A stretch of DNA of 43,221 nucleotides, from assembly GCA_934525065.1 (NCBI GenBank), contig CAKSYX010000013.1, positions 1 to 43,221 of the forward strand, in the 5' to 3' direction. Position 1 is the first letter of the stretch; each line of letters opens with the position of its first letter. A program made the translations under genes and the position numbers. Positions 33,111-40,142 of the stretch are shown here, piece after piece. Origin of the DNA: an uncultured Eubacteriales bacterium (GTDB taxonomy: Bacteria; Bacillota; Clostridia; Oscillospirales; Acutalibacteraceae). The notes beneath the pieces are model-generated. The model did not search any database. It was not told the DNA's origin and worked only from the letters and a program-made list of their open reading frames with translations.

Positions 33111-33776
33111 TTAATCCTTTTTGACCTCGCTGCTGTTGGCGTAGATCTTGTGCATTCGCTCATCGTCAAAGTGGATGTCAAGGTAGCTTTCAATGAAGTT
33201 GCTCGCCGGAACACCCTCGTTTCGCCTGTCCATTCTGACAGCGGCAGACGCCGAAAGAACACAGTCAAAAACAAAGAAAACGACGAAGGCCCATGTCAGT
33301 ACCGTGCCCAAGGAGAACGGAATTTTTTCAATAAGGTTTGAAACAAACGGATAGATGACCTTTATCCAGCCAAGGCCAAGCGCACCCCAGAACAGCGAAT
33401 AGAGAAGGCAGACTCTGCCGTTGATGTTGAGCGGAACATTGCTGTAATCCCAAGCAACCGAACCGAAGCAGATTTCCTGACCGAGTGAGCAAATATACTC
33501 CGTGACTGTTCCGACGAGGTATGCGACAAGAAAAATCACCCACCACTTTGAATCCTTCAGCCTGTAAAGTGCGAGCGTCAGAATCACCGCACCCATACCG
33601 TAAGCAACGGAAAGAGGCCCGTAGACGAGAGATTTTCTTGATTCAATATAGCCGTGCCGCAGGAAGCACCAAACCGTTTCAACCGTAAAGCCGACAACGC
33701 AGGCAGAAAGAAAAATCCATACCAGCTTGTCAAAGCACATTCCCTGAGCAAAGATCTGAGAGTCATTGCTTTTCAT
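33111..33776 (-). CDS. PF06541-type putative ABC-transporter membrane protein
   Basis: The 221-residue protein has five or six membrane segments and matches the PF06541 family (putative ABC-transporter type IV). Hallmarks are CVVGFTVETVWCFLRHGYIESRKSLVYGPLSVAYGMG near the N-terminus and CFGSVAWDYSNVPLNINGRVCLLYSLFWGALG in the middle. The true activity of the family is unknown, and no ATPase gene is nearby. A hydrophilic C-terminal tail of about 45 residues ends in KK. AAGGAG lies 11 bases before the ATG, right at the edge of a palindromic element that fills its 5' leader. It is the only minus-strand gene between the AraC and the two-component genes. Confidence 0.75.
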   Translation of the reverse strand: MKSNDSQIFAQGMCFDKLVWIFLSACVVGFTVETVWCFLRHGYIESRKSLVYGPLSVAYGMGAVILTLALYRLKDSKWWVIFLVAYLVGTVTEYICSLGQEICFGSVAWDYSNVPLNINGRVCLLYSLFWGALGLGWIKVIYPFVSNLIEKIPFSLGTVLTWAFVVFFVFDCVLSASAAVRMDRRNEGVPASNFIESYLDIHFDDERMHKIYANSSEVKKD

Positions 33777-33790
33777 TTCTTCATCAACTC

Positions 33791-33860
33791 CTTAGGCTGA
33801 AGAGATTCAAACTCAATGCGCCTTAAAAAACCGCACCGGGTTCAAAGCTCTTCGGTTTAA
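33791..33860. repeat. Palindromic leader element, copy A
   Basis: Imperfect inverted repeat with arms of about 30 bases: TTAGGCTGAAGAG at 33792-33804 opposite CTCTTCGGTTTAA at 33848-33860, continued inwards by CAATGCG/CGCACCG. Loop CTTAAAAAA-like. It lies in the 5' leader of the minus-strand PF06541 gene and touches its ribosome binding site. It is related to 37168-37270 and 41531-41570. Confidence 0.6.
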
Positions 33861-33964
33861 CTTTTCCAAATATAGCTAAGTATTCTCAACTAAAACTCAA
33901 GTTTGTTGAGATTTTGTTGAAAAAGGAGGAATAAAATTAAAAAGTCGAGTGATTACGACTTGTT

Positions 33965-33994
33965 TTGACATACCTGCTGCTATTGTGATATTAT
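33965..33994 (+). promoter_or_regulatory. Promoter of the two-component operon
   Basis: A perfect TTGACA (33965-33970) and TATTAT (33989-33994) with an 18-base spacer and an extended TGA. The first ATG is 25 bases downstream. Confidence 0.75.
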
Positions 33995-34018
33995 AAAAGA
34001 ACGGAAGGAGTTAAAGGA

Positions 34019-34696
34019 ATGTTTGATATTCTTGTTGTTGAGGACGATAAAAATGTCAGGAGTCTTGTTTGTTCAATGCTGAAGGATGCCGGCTATAATT
34101 ACTACGCCGCGGAAAACGGCCTTGAAGCGCTGAATGTTATGGACGAGCACCACGTTGATCTTGCCGTTGTTGATATAATGATGCCGGAAATGGACGGCTA
34201 TGAGTTTACCGAAACGCTGCGCTCATGTGATTGCGAGCTGCCTGTGCTGATGCTTACGGCGAAAATTTCGCATGAGGACAAGAAAAAGGGCTTCGGTGTC
34301 GGTGCAGACGATTTTTTGCCGAAACCGTTTGATGAGGAGGAGCTTTTGTGGCGGATCGAAGCTCTTTTGCGCCGCTCAAAAATTGCCTCGGAAAAGCGGC
34401 TGACCGTTGGAAAAACAACGCTCGATTACGGCTCAATGGGCGCAACCTCGGATGGGAAAAAGGTCGTCCTCTCCCCAAAGGAATTCCGGCTGCTTTTCCG
34501 GCTGCTTTCATATCCCAACCACCTTTTTACGAAGCATCAGATAATGGACGAGATTTGGGACTTTGACAGCGAGAGCGACGAGCACACCGTTGAGGTACAC
34601 ATCAACCGCCTGCGCGATAAATTCAAGAATAATCCTGATTTTTATATCAAAACTGTACGCGGCTTTGGTTATATGGCGGTCATTGAAAAGAAGTGA
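34019..34696 (+). CDS. OmpR/PhoB-family response regulator
   Basis: The 225-residue regulator has a receiver domain (1-118) with the acidic pocket E8-D9-D10, phosphoacceptor D52 in VVDIMMPEMDG, a T in LMLTAKI and K105 in FLPKPF. A winged-helix DNA-binding domain follows (about 130-225) with EIWDFDSESDEHTVEVHINRLRDKF as recognition region. It is co-expressed with the histidine kinase whose ATG overlaps its stop (TGATG). The pair resembles PhoP/PhoR- or VanR-type systems, but no neighbouring transporter gives away the signal. GGAAGGAG precedes the ATG. Confidence 0.9.
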   Translation: MFDILVVEDDKNVRSLVCSMLKDAGYNYYAAENGLEALNVMDEHHVDLAVVDIMMPEMDGYEFTETLRSCDCELPVLMLTAKISHEDKKKGFGVGADDFLPKPFDEEELLWRIEALLRRSKIASEKRLTVGKTTLDYGSMGATSDGKKVVLSPKEFRLLFRLLSYPNHLFTKHQIMDEIWDFDSESDEHTVEVHINRLRDKFKNNPDFYIKTVRGFGYMAVIEKK

Positions 34697-35775
34697 TGAG
34701 CATGAGCAGGAAAAAGAAAAGCACCGGAACCGGAAATGAAAAGGCAGAAAGGCGCAGCATACGAACAAAAATGTCGCTTGTTGTTTTTGCAATATTACTG
34801 CTTTCGACGGCACTCGCTATCCTTATATATTTTCTTCTGGTACACTTCAGGATAATCACGCCGGAAGGACTTTCGGCAATATGGATAACTGTCATTGTTT
34901 TCATTGTCTGCAACATTGTCGGCGCGGTTGTTTCAAGCATCGTGTTCTCTCAGTTTATAAAGCCGCTTCTGAAGGCTATCGGCGCAATTAACCGGCTCGG
35001 AGAAGGGGACTATGACGTTCACCTTGAAACAAAAAACAAAAAGCTTCATATTCGCAAGCTGATTGAAGCGGTTAACAGAACCGCAAAGGAGCTTGGCAGC
35101 ATTGAAAAAATGCGCAACGATTTTATGAATATCGTCTCCCATGAATACAAAACTCCTGTGGCGTCAATCAGCGGCTTTGCAAAAAAACTCAAAAGCTCGC
35201 CTTTGACCGAAGAGCAAACGGAGTACGCCGATATAATCATAGACGAATCGAAGTATCTGACCTCAATGACAACGAACCTTTTGCTTTTACTGCGCTTTGA
35301 AAATACGTCAATTATTCCGGACAGAAGGGTATATTCACTGGACGAACAGCTTCGCCGTTCTGTAATTCGCCTTCAGAACGAATGGCAGGCAAAGGACATC
35401 ACCTTTGACGGCGACTTTGAAAAGGTTGATTTCTTCGGTAACGAGGACATTGTTGCACATATTTGGGATAACCTCATCAAAAACGCTGTCAAATGCACCG
35501 ACCGCGGCGGAATGATATACTGCTCTGCAAAGCAGGAGAACGACAGTGCCGTTGTTGTTATCCGCGACAGCGGCTGCGGAATGACCAAAAAAACAATGGA
35601 GCATATTTTTGATAAGTTTTATCAGGCGGATTCAAGCCGCAACACCGACGGAAACGGTCTCGGCCTTTCAATTGTGAAGCGGCTCGTTGACCTTTGCGGC
35701 GGAACAATTGAAGTTGAAAGCAAGCTCGGCTGCGGTTCACAGTTCACGGTCAAACTTCCGAACAGCAAGACCTGA
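34696..35775 (+). CDS. Membrane sensor histidine kinase (HisKA/HATPase)
   Basis: The 359-residue kinase has two transmembrane helices (about 27-50 and 62-84) with only a tiny external loop of about 12 residues, then a HAMP domain (86-138), a HisKA domain with the phosphorylated H149 in SHEYKTPVASISG, and an ATPase domain with N box NLIKNAVK, G1 RDSGCGMT and G2 GNGLGLSIVKR. The near absence of an external domain suggests it senses the membrane or a partner protein. Three start codons (34693, 34696, 34702) are close together; ATG 34696 overlaps the regulator stop. Its partner is the preceding response regulator. Confidence 0.9.
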   Translation: MSMSRKKKSTGTGNEKAERRSIRTKMSLVVFAILLLSTALAILIYFLLVHFRIITPEGLSAIWITVIVFIVCNIVGAVVSSIVFSQFIKPLLKAIGAINRLGEGDYDVHLETKNKKLHIRKLIEAVNRTAKELGSIEKMRNDFMNIVSHEYKTPVASISGFAKKLKSSPLTEEQTEYADIIIDESKYLTSMTTNLLLLLRFENTSIIPDRRVYSLDEQLRRSVIRLQNEWQAKDITFDGDFEKVDFFGNEDIVAHIWDNLIKNAVKCTDRGGMIYCSAKQENDSAVVVIRDSGCGMTKKTMEHIFDKFYQADSSRNTDGNGLGLSIVKRLVDLCGGTIEVESKLGCGSQFTVKLPNSKT

Positions 35776-35810
35776 GTAACTGCTGATTACAAAAAAAGGA
35801 CGGTATTTTA

Positions 35811-36431
35811 ATGCATATTCCGATGGCTGAAACGAAAGAAATTGAAATTGAGCCGTTTTATGAGGCTCTTGAAAAGGCTAAAGAGCAGACGACAGCTGAA
35901 TACGATGTCCGCAATTGGCTCTATGTGCCGAATTATTACGGCGAATACCGATACATACTCGGAACGACAGGGAAAAAGCCGCTCATCTGCATCGGCATCA
36001 ACCCTTCGACCGCCGCGCCCGGAGACCTCGACAACACGCTCAAGTCCGTTGAGCGCATTGCAAAGGGCAACGGCTTTGACTCTTTCATTATGTTCAACGT
36101 GTATGCCCAGCGCGCAACAAGGCCGCAGGACATGGACAAAGAGATGAACGAATCGCTTCACCGCGAAAATATGAAGGCATTTGACTATGTCCTTTCGCTT
36201 TATGAGGGCGGAAGCCCGGCGGTCTGGGCGGCGTGGGGCAATATTGTTGAAATGCGGCCGTACCTCAAAAAGTGCCTTGCTGACATGGTTCGGGTCGGAA
36301 AAGAACACGGAGCCGTCTGGTACTCATCGGGAAAAATCAGCAAAAAAGGCCATCCTCATCATCCGCTTTATCTCAGAAAAGACAGCAAACTTGATCTTTT
36401 TGATATGGAAAGCTATCTTGAAATTCTGTGA
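35811..36431 (+). CDS. DUF1643 family protein
   Basis: The 206-residue soluble protein matches DUF1643: LICIGINPSTAAPGDLDNTLKSVERIAKGNGFDSFIMFNVYAQRAT near 60-105 and the tail GHPHHPLYLRKDSKL. The family is widespread in bacteria and phages, and no biochemical function is known to me. The conserved asparagine, serine and histidine residues suggest an enzyme. AAAGGA precedes the ATG at 10 bases. It follows the kinase gene by 35 bases with no terminator between, so it may be read through from there, and spoIIID follows it. Confidence 0.75.
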   Translation: MHIPMAETKEIEIEPFYEALEKAKEQTTAEYDVRNWLYVPNYYGEYRYILGTTGKKPLICIGINPSTAAPGDLDNTLKSVERIAKGNGFDSFIMFNVYAQRATRPQDMDKEMNESLHRENMKAFDYVLSLYEGGSPAVWAAWGNIVEMRPYLKKCLADMVRVGKEHGAVWYSSGKISKKGHPHHPLYLRKDSKLDLFDMESYLEIL

Positions 36432-36464
36432 CCCGGACGAAACGAAAGTAATAATATCTCCCTT

Positions 36465-36496
36465 CTGTAAATATGTATTACTGAACGTATTTACAG
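36465..36496 (+). promoter_or_regulatory. Palindrome ahead of spoIIID
   Basis: CTGTAAATATGT (36465-36476) and ACGTATTTACAG (36485-36496) pair over 12 bp with a single G-U around an 8-base loop. The right arm runs into the ribosome binding site AGGAGGGG. It could be an operator or an RNA hairpin that hides the ribosome binding site. Confidence 0.55.
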
Positions 36497-36507
36497 GAGG
36501 GGTATTT

Positions 36508-36774
36508 TTGAATGAGCTTGTTGAAAAAAGAGCCCAGGCTCTTGCGGAATATATAGTTGAAACAAAAGCAACCGTGCGCGCGGCGGCGAAGCGCTTTGAC
36601 GTGAGCAAGTCCACGGTACATACCGACGTTTCGCTAAGGCTCAGGGAGATTGACTTTGAGCTTTATGAGCAGGTGCGTGCCGTTCTTGACGAAAACAAGG
36701 CCGAGCGTCATATCCGCGGCGGAAACGCAACGAGGGAAAAATACAGGAAAGTGCATTTGAAAGGCGGCGACTGA
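36508..36774 (+). CDS. spoIIID: Sporulation regulator SpoIIID
   Basis: The 88-residue DNA-binding protein controls mother-cell genes during endospore formation. It matches SpoIIID almost throughout: ERALxxAxYIxExxATVRxxAKxFxxSKSTVHxD-type helix-turn-helix (visible as YIVETKATVRAAAKRFDVSK and STVHTDV) and the C-terminal basic helix NKAERHIRGGNATREKYRK. The start is a TTG at 36508, seven bases after GGAGG; the ATG at 36512 is out of frame. A long frame from 36181 exists in the same phase but overlaps the DUF1643 gene and is not coding. This is the clearest sign in the window that the organism makes endospores. I could not fix a sigma-E promoter. Confidence 0.9.
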   Translation: MNELVEKRAQALAEYIVETKATVRAAAKRFDVSKSTVHTDVSLRLREIDFELYEQVRAVLDENKAERHIRGGNATREKYRKVHLKGGD

Positions 36775-36809
36775 TGTTCGCACAACATAAAAACAAATCT
36801 CGGCATCGT

Positions 36810-36979
36810 GGGGCTGTCGCATTTAGCGCAGACCAAAGAGCAAAACTAATATATATGGAGCAGAAGGTGAATTATATAAAAGTGGTGCAAACTTGAACGC
36901 TAGATAATAGATAATGGATAATATGTATTTGCCGCGCAGAGGCAATCCAACATCTATATACGCCCCAAAATACAGCCCC
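36810..36979. mobile_element. Possible MITE-like remnant with copy 2 of the IS-end motif
   Basis: GGGGCTGTCGCATTTAG (36810-36826) is identical to 60-76 on the opposite strand. An inverted ACAGCCCC at 36972-36979 would close a 170-base element with 8-bp ends. The interior has TAGATAA tandem repeats at 36901-36919. No target-site duplication and no transposase are visible. The 36775-37000 stretch holds no convincing gene. Confidence 0.3.
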
Positions 36980-37002
36980 CAAAAAATAATTTTGAAAAAC
37001 AG

Positions 37003-37031
37003 TTGACATTCTGTCGATTTTCGTCTATATT
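37003..37031 (+). promoter_or_regulatory. Promoter of the structured leader ahead of potA
   Basis: A perfect TTGACA (37003-37008) and TATATT (37026-37031) with a 17-base spacer. Transcription would start near 37038. Confidence 0.75.
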
Positions 37032-37037
37032 GATTGG

Positions 37038-37161
37038 GATGAAACTGTTATAAGCTTCACCGTATGTTTTGTAGGCGCGCTTTGCGCCGCTTAATATACC
37101 CGTGGTAACCGACGAGGGAACACGTCCGTCAGGCGGAAGTTCTCGCGGCGGTTCTTTTTTT
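37038..37161 (+). ncRNA. Structured leader or small RNA ahead of potABCD
   Basis: From the predicted start the transcript holds GGCGC/GCGCC (37074-37078, 37084-37088), then a complex stem: AACCG (37107-37111) and CGAG (37113-37116) pair with CTCG (37142-37145) and CGGTT (37149-37153), enclosing TCCG/CGGA (37125-37128, 37134-37137), followed by T7. That last part is an intrinsic terminator. The RNA would be about 120 nt, either a stand-alone sRNA or a premature-termination leader of the polyamine uptake operon. I do not recognise a known riboswitch class in it. Confidence 0.5.
37107..37161 (+). terminator. Terminator of the leader RNA
   Basis: AACCG+CGAG paired with CTCG+CGGTT, with a small internal loop, followed by CTTTTTTT at 37154-37161. 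It lies 190 bases before potA. Confidence 0.65.
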
Positions 37162-37167
37162 ACGGTC

Positions 37168-37270
37168 TAGGCTGAAGAGGCTCGAGCTTAATGTGCCTGA
37201 AGAGCTTGTTTTCCCGCACATTGCGGAAATTTGCCTTTAAAAACCGCATTGAGTTCGATTTCTTCAGCCC
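37168..37270. repeat. Palindromic leader element, copy B
   Basis: The left arm TAGGCTGAAGAGGCTCGAGC (from 37168) is the inverse of the right arm ending ATTTCTTCAGCCC (37240-37270), about 28 paired bases with G-U pairs and one bulge. The loop has its own CCGCA/TGCGG hairpin. The right arm GCATTGAGTTCGA is nearly the same as the arm of copy A closest to its gene. It sits between the leader RNA and potA. Confidence 0.6.
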
Positions 37271-37352
37271 AAACAGTTTTTTCACCTAATAACTCGAGCG
37301 GGCATGGCAGGCAGGACGCTTTGCTATGCAGGGAAAGGGGTCTGTATCAACA

Positions 37353-38477
37353 ATGGAAGACAACGGCATTATCATTTCACTCGACAAAATCTCCAAAAAA
37401 TTTGACGATGAGGTCATTCTCGATAATATTGAGCTTGACATCAGAGACAAAGAATTCATCACCTTCCTTGGGCCGTCAGGCTGCGGAAAAACAACAATGC
37501 TGCGAATTATCGCCGGCTTTCTTGAAGCCGACAGCGGCCGCGTTATGTTTGAAGGAAAGGACATCAACAGTCTGCCGCCTCATAAACGGCAGGTCAACAC
37601 GATCTTCCAGCGATACCAGCTTTTTCCTCACCTGAATGTTTATGAAAACGTTGCGTTCGGTTTGCGCAACAAGCATATGAAAGAAAAGGAAATCAGCAAA
37701 AAGGTTGAAGAAATGCTTTCGCTCGTCAACCTCAAGGGCTTTCAGCGCCGCAATGTTGCTTCGCTTTCCGGCGGTCAGCAGCAGCGCGTTGCAATCGCCC
37801 GCGCTCTCGCGGTTGAGCCGCGCGTGCTCCTTCTCGACGAACCTCTTGCCGCGCTTGACCTTAAGCTTCGAAAGGATATGCAGGTTGAGCTCAAGAATAT
37901 TCAGAAAAGGCTCGGAATCACCTTTATTTTTGTAACCCACGACCAGCAGGAGGCACTTTCGATGTCTGACCGCGTGGTCGTTATGAACGAGGGCAGAATT
38001 CAGCAGATAGGCACACCGCTCGATATCTATAATGAGCCGAAAAACGCCTTTGTTGCCGATTTCATCGGCGAAAGCAATATTCTTGACGGCGTGATGCTTG
38101 ATGATTTTAAAGCCAAGTTTTCCGGCGCAGTTTTCCAGTGCCTTGACAAGGGCTTTGCCGTCAATGAATCCGTTGATATAGTCATTCGTCCCGAGGACGT
38201 TGACGTTGTTCCCGTCAAGGAGGGTGCAATTCTCGGAACGATCACATCAAATACCTTCAAGGGCGTTCATTTTGAGATGATCGTTGATATTCAAAACTTT
38301 AAGTGGATGATTCAGACCACGGATTATTACCCGGTCGGAACAAAAATCGGAATTGAAATTGAACCCGATGCGATCCACGTTATGAAGAAGAGCAAATACT
38401 CCGGAATGTTCGGCGATTACAGCTCCTTCAGTGACGAGCTGGAAAAGCTCTCGGAAGTTACCGAAGAGGAGGAGTGA
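37353..38477 (+). CDS. potA: Polyamine ABC transporter ATPase PotA
   Basis: The 374-residue ATPase drives spermidine/putrescine import. It has the Walker A GPSGCGKTT (40-48), Q-loop FQRYQLFPHL, signature LSGGQQQRVAIARAL, Walker B RVLLLDEPLAALD, the switch His in FVTHDQQEAL, and a C-terminal TOBE domain from about 245 on. The Q-loop has FQRYQLF where FQNYALF is common. ATG 37353 fits the family start; AAAGGGG lies 12 bases before it, rather far. ATG 37326 is an alternative with no ribosome binding site. It leads the operon potABCD. Confidence 0.92.
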   Translation: MEDNGIIISLDKISKKFDDEVILDNIELDIRDKEFITFLGPSGCGKTTMLRIIAGFLEADSGRVMFEGKDINSLPPHKRQVNTIFQRYQLFPHLNVYENVAFGLRNKHMKEKEISKKVEEMLSLVNLKGFQRRNVASLSGGQQQRVAIARALAVEPRVLLLDEPLAALDLKLRKDMQVELKNIQKRLGITFIFVTHDQQEALSMSDRVVVMNEGRIQQIGTPLDIYNEPKNAFVADFIGESNILDGVMLDDFKAKFSGAVFQCLDKGFAVNESVDIVIRPEDVDVVPVKEGAILGTITSNTFKGVHFEMIVDIQNFKWMIQTTDYYPVGTKIGIEIEPDAIHVMKKSKYSGMFGDYSSFSDELEKLSEVTEEEE

Positions 38478-38478
38478 C

Positions 38479-39306
38479 ATGAAAAATTCTTCTCTGACTA
38501 AAAAGGTCATCGCCGCTCCGTATCTGCTCTGGTCGGTTATTTTCATCGTTGTTCCGCTCATCTTTGTTGTCTATTACTCGGTGACGGACGCAAACGGCGC
38601 TTTTACCCTTGATTACATCAAAAACATCGGTCATTACGGTGACATCATGCTCAACTCGATTTGGCTCGGCTTTGTTGCAACGGTGATAAGCCTTGTCATT
38701 GCCTATCCGCTTGCCTACATCATGGCAAGAAGCTCGCTGAATGTTCAGCGGACGATGATGATGCTCGTCATGCTTCCGATGTGGATGAACCTTCTCATCC
38801 GTACATATTCGCTCATGATAATTTTGCAGGATACCGGAATAATCAACACTGCGCTTTCTGCAATCGGGCTGCCCACTTTCAAAATGATCAATACCGACGG
38901 TGCGGTCATTCTCGGAATGGTGTATAACTACATCCCGTATATGATCCTTCCGCTGTATTCAATCATGTCAAAGCTCGACCATGGCCTCATCGAGGCGGCG
39001 GAGGATCTCGGCGCAAACAAGCTTCAGGTGCTTTCAAAGGTCGTTTTGCCACTGAGCCTTCCGGGAATCGCCTCTGGCTTTACGATGGTTTTTGTTCCGT
39101 CTGTCTCAACGTTCTATATCTCCAAGAAGCTCGGCGGAAACACCGTTTCGCTTATCGGTGATATAATCGAAATGCAGTTCAAATCCTCAAACAACTATAA
39201 CCTCGGTGCGGCGCTCTCGCTTGTTCTGATGGTGCTTATAGTTATCTGCATGGCGGTTATGAACCGCTTTGCCTCTGACGATGATGACGGAGGTGTGCTG
39301 ATATGA
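38479..39306 (+). CDS. potB: Polyamine ABC transporter permease PotB
   Basis: The 275-residue permease has about six transmembrane helices and the EAA loop EAAEDLGANKLQVLSKVVLPLSLPGI that docks on PotA. Typical PotB features are FVVYYSVTDANGAF at the N-terminal helix and MLPMWMNLLIRTYS in the middle. It starts one base after the potA stop with GAGGAG upstream. Its stop overlaps the potC start (ATGA), so translation is coupled. It forms the membrane channel with PotC. Confidence 0.92.
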   Translation: MKNSSLTKKVIAAPYLLWSVIFIVVPLIFVVYYSVTDANGAFTLDYIKNIGHYGDIMLNSIWLGFVATVISLVIAYPLAYIMARSSLNVQRTMMMLVMLPMWMNLLIRTYSLMIILQDTGIINTALSAIGLPTFKMINTDGAVILGMVYNYIPYMILPLYSIMSKLDHGLIEAAEDLGANKLQVLSKVVLPLSLPGIASGFTMVFVPSVSTFYISKKLGGNTVSLIGDIIEMQFKSSNNYNLGAALSLVLMVLIVICMAVMNRFASDDDDGGVLI

Positions 39307-40142
39307 AAACAAAAATGTCTCCGCTTGCAAAGCTTTACGTTGCGCTCATCATTGTGTTCCTTTATGCACCGATCGTTGTCATGATTGTTTTCTCCTTCAA
39401 TTCATCGGTCAGCACAAGCGTAATGAGCGGCTTTTCAACGCGCTGGTATACCTCGCTGTTTCGTGATGAGGGGACGATGAAGGCACTGGCCAATACGCTG
39501 ATTCTTGCCGTGTCCTCCTCGCTTATCGCAACCGTGATGGGCACCGCCGCGGCAGTCGGAATCAACGCAATGAAAAACAAGTGGCTCAAACGCGGGGTAA
39601 TGAGCGTGACGAATATCCCGATGATGAACCCGGAAATCGTTACCGGTATTTCAATGATGCTGCTTTTTGTTTTTGCGGCGAAGCTTCTCGGCGTTACCGA
39701 TGCTCTCGGCTTTTGGACAATGCTCATTGCCCACGTCACGTTCAACCTGCCGTATGTCATTCTCTCCGTTCTTCCGAAGCTGCGTCAGCTTGACCCAAGA
39801 CTTCCGGAGGCGGCGATGGACCTCGGCTGTACGCCGGTTCAGGCGTTTTTCAAGGTTACCCTTCCGTCAATCATGACGGGAATCACATCAGGTCTTATGA
39901 TGTCGTTCACGCTTTCGCTTGACGATTTCGTAATCAGCTATTTCACTCAGGGTCCGACCTTTGAAACGCTGCCGATACGCATTTTTTCAATGACTAAAAA
40001 GCGCGTCACACCCGATATGTACGCGCTCTCGACCCTCATTTTCATCACAATCCTTTTGCTGTTGGTGCTTCTCAATGTTTCGCAGATTCATGGCGAAAAG
40101 AAGATGAAAAACAAGCTTGACAAGGGGGTGCAGAAACGATGA
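39303..40142 (+). CDS. potC: Polyamine ABC transporter permease PotC
   Basis: The 279-residue permease has about six transmembrane helices, beginning LYVALIIVFLYAPIVVMIVFSFN, and an EAA loop EAAMDLGCTPVQAFFKVTLPSIMTGI. The motif SFTLSLDDFVISYFTQGP is characteristic of PotC. It overlaps potB and potD by the four bases ATGA at each side. With PotB it makes the substrate path. The sequence is complete and shows nothing unusual. Confidence 0.92.
   Translation: MKTKMSPLAKLYVALIIVFLYAPIVVMIVFSFNSSVSTSVMSGFSTRWYTSLFRDEGTMKALANTLILAVSSSLIATVMGTAAAVGINAMKNKWLKRGVMSVTNIPMMNPEIVTGISMMLLFVFAAKLLGVTDALGFWTMLIAHVTFNLPYVILSVLPKLRQLDPRLPEAAMDLGCTPVQAFFKVTLPSIMTGITSGLMMSFTLSLDDFVISYFTQGPTFETLPIRIFSMTKKRVTPDMYALSTLIFITILLLLVLLNVSQIHGEKKMKNKLDKGVQKR

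Noticed and set aside
36181..36774. A 197-codon open frame covering DUF1643 and spoIIID
   Set aside because: The first two thirds lie in another phase over the DUF1643 gene. Only the last 88 codons match SpoIIID, and a ribosome binding site precedes the TTG at 36508.
36914..37006. A 30-codon frame beginning MDNMYLPRRGNP
   Set aside because: It lies inside the repeat-rich gap, has no ribosome binding site and overlaps the leader promoter; it reads like translated repeat DNA.
37101..37160. Resemblance of the leader RNA to a T-box antiterminator (GTGGTAACCG) or to the SRP RNA tip (TCAGG..CGGAAG)
   Set aside because: The T-box core has GGGTGGTACCGCG without the extra A, and no Stem I is visible. 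The SRP tip lacks the AGCAG asymmetric loop and the CC before GGAAGG. Both matches are partial.
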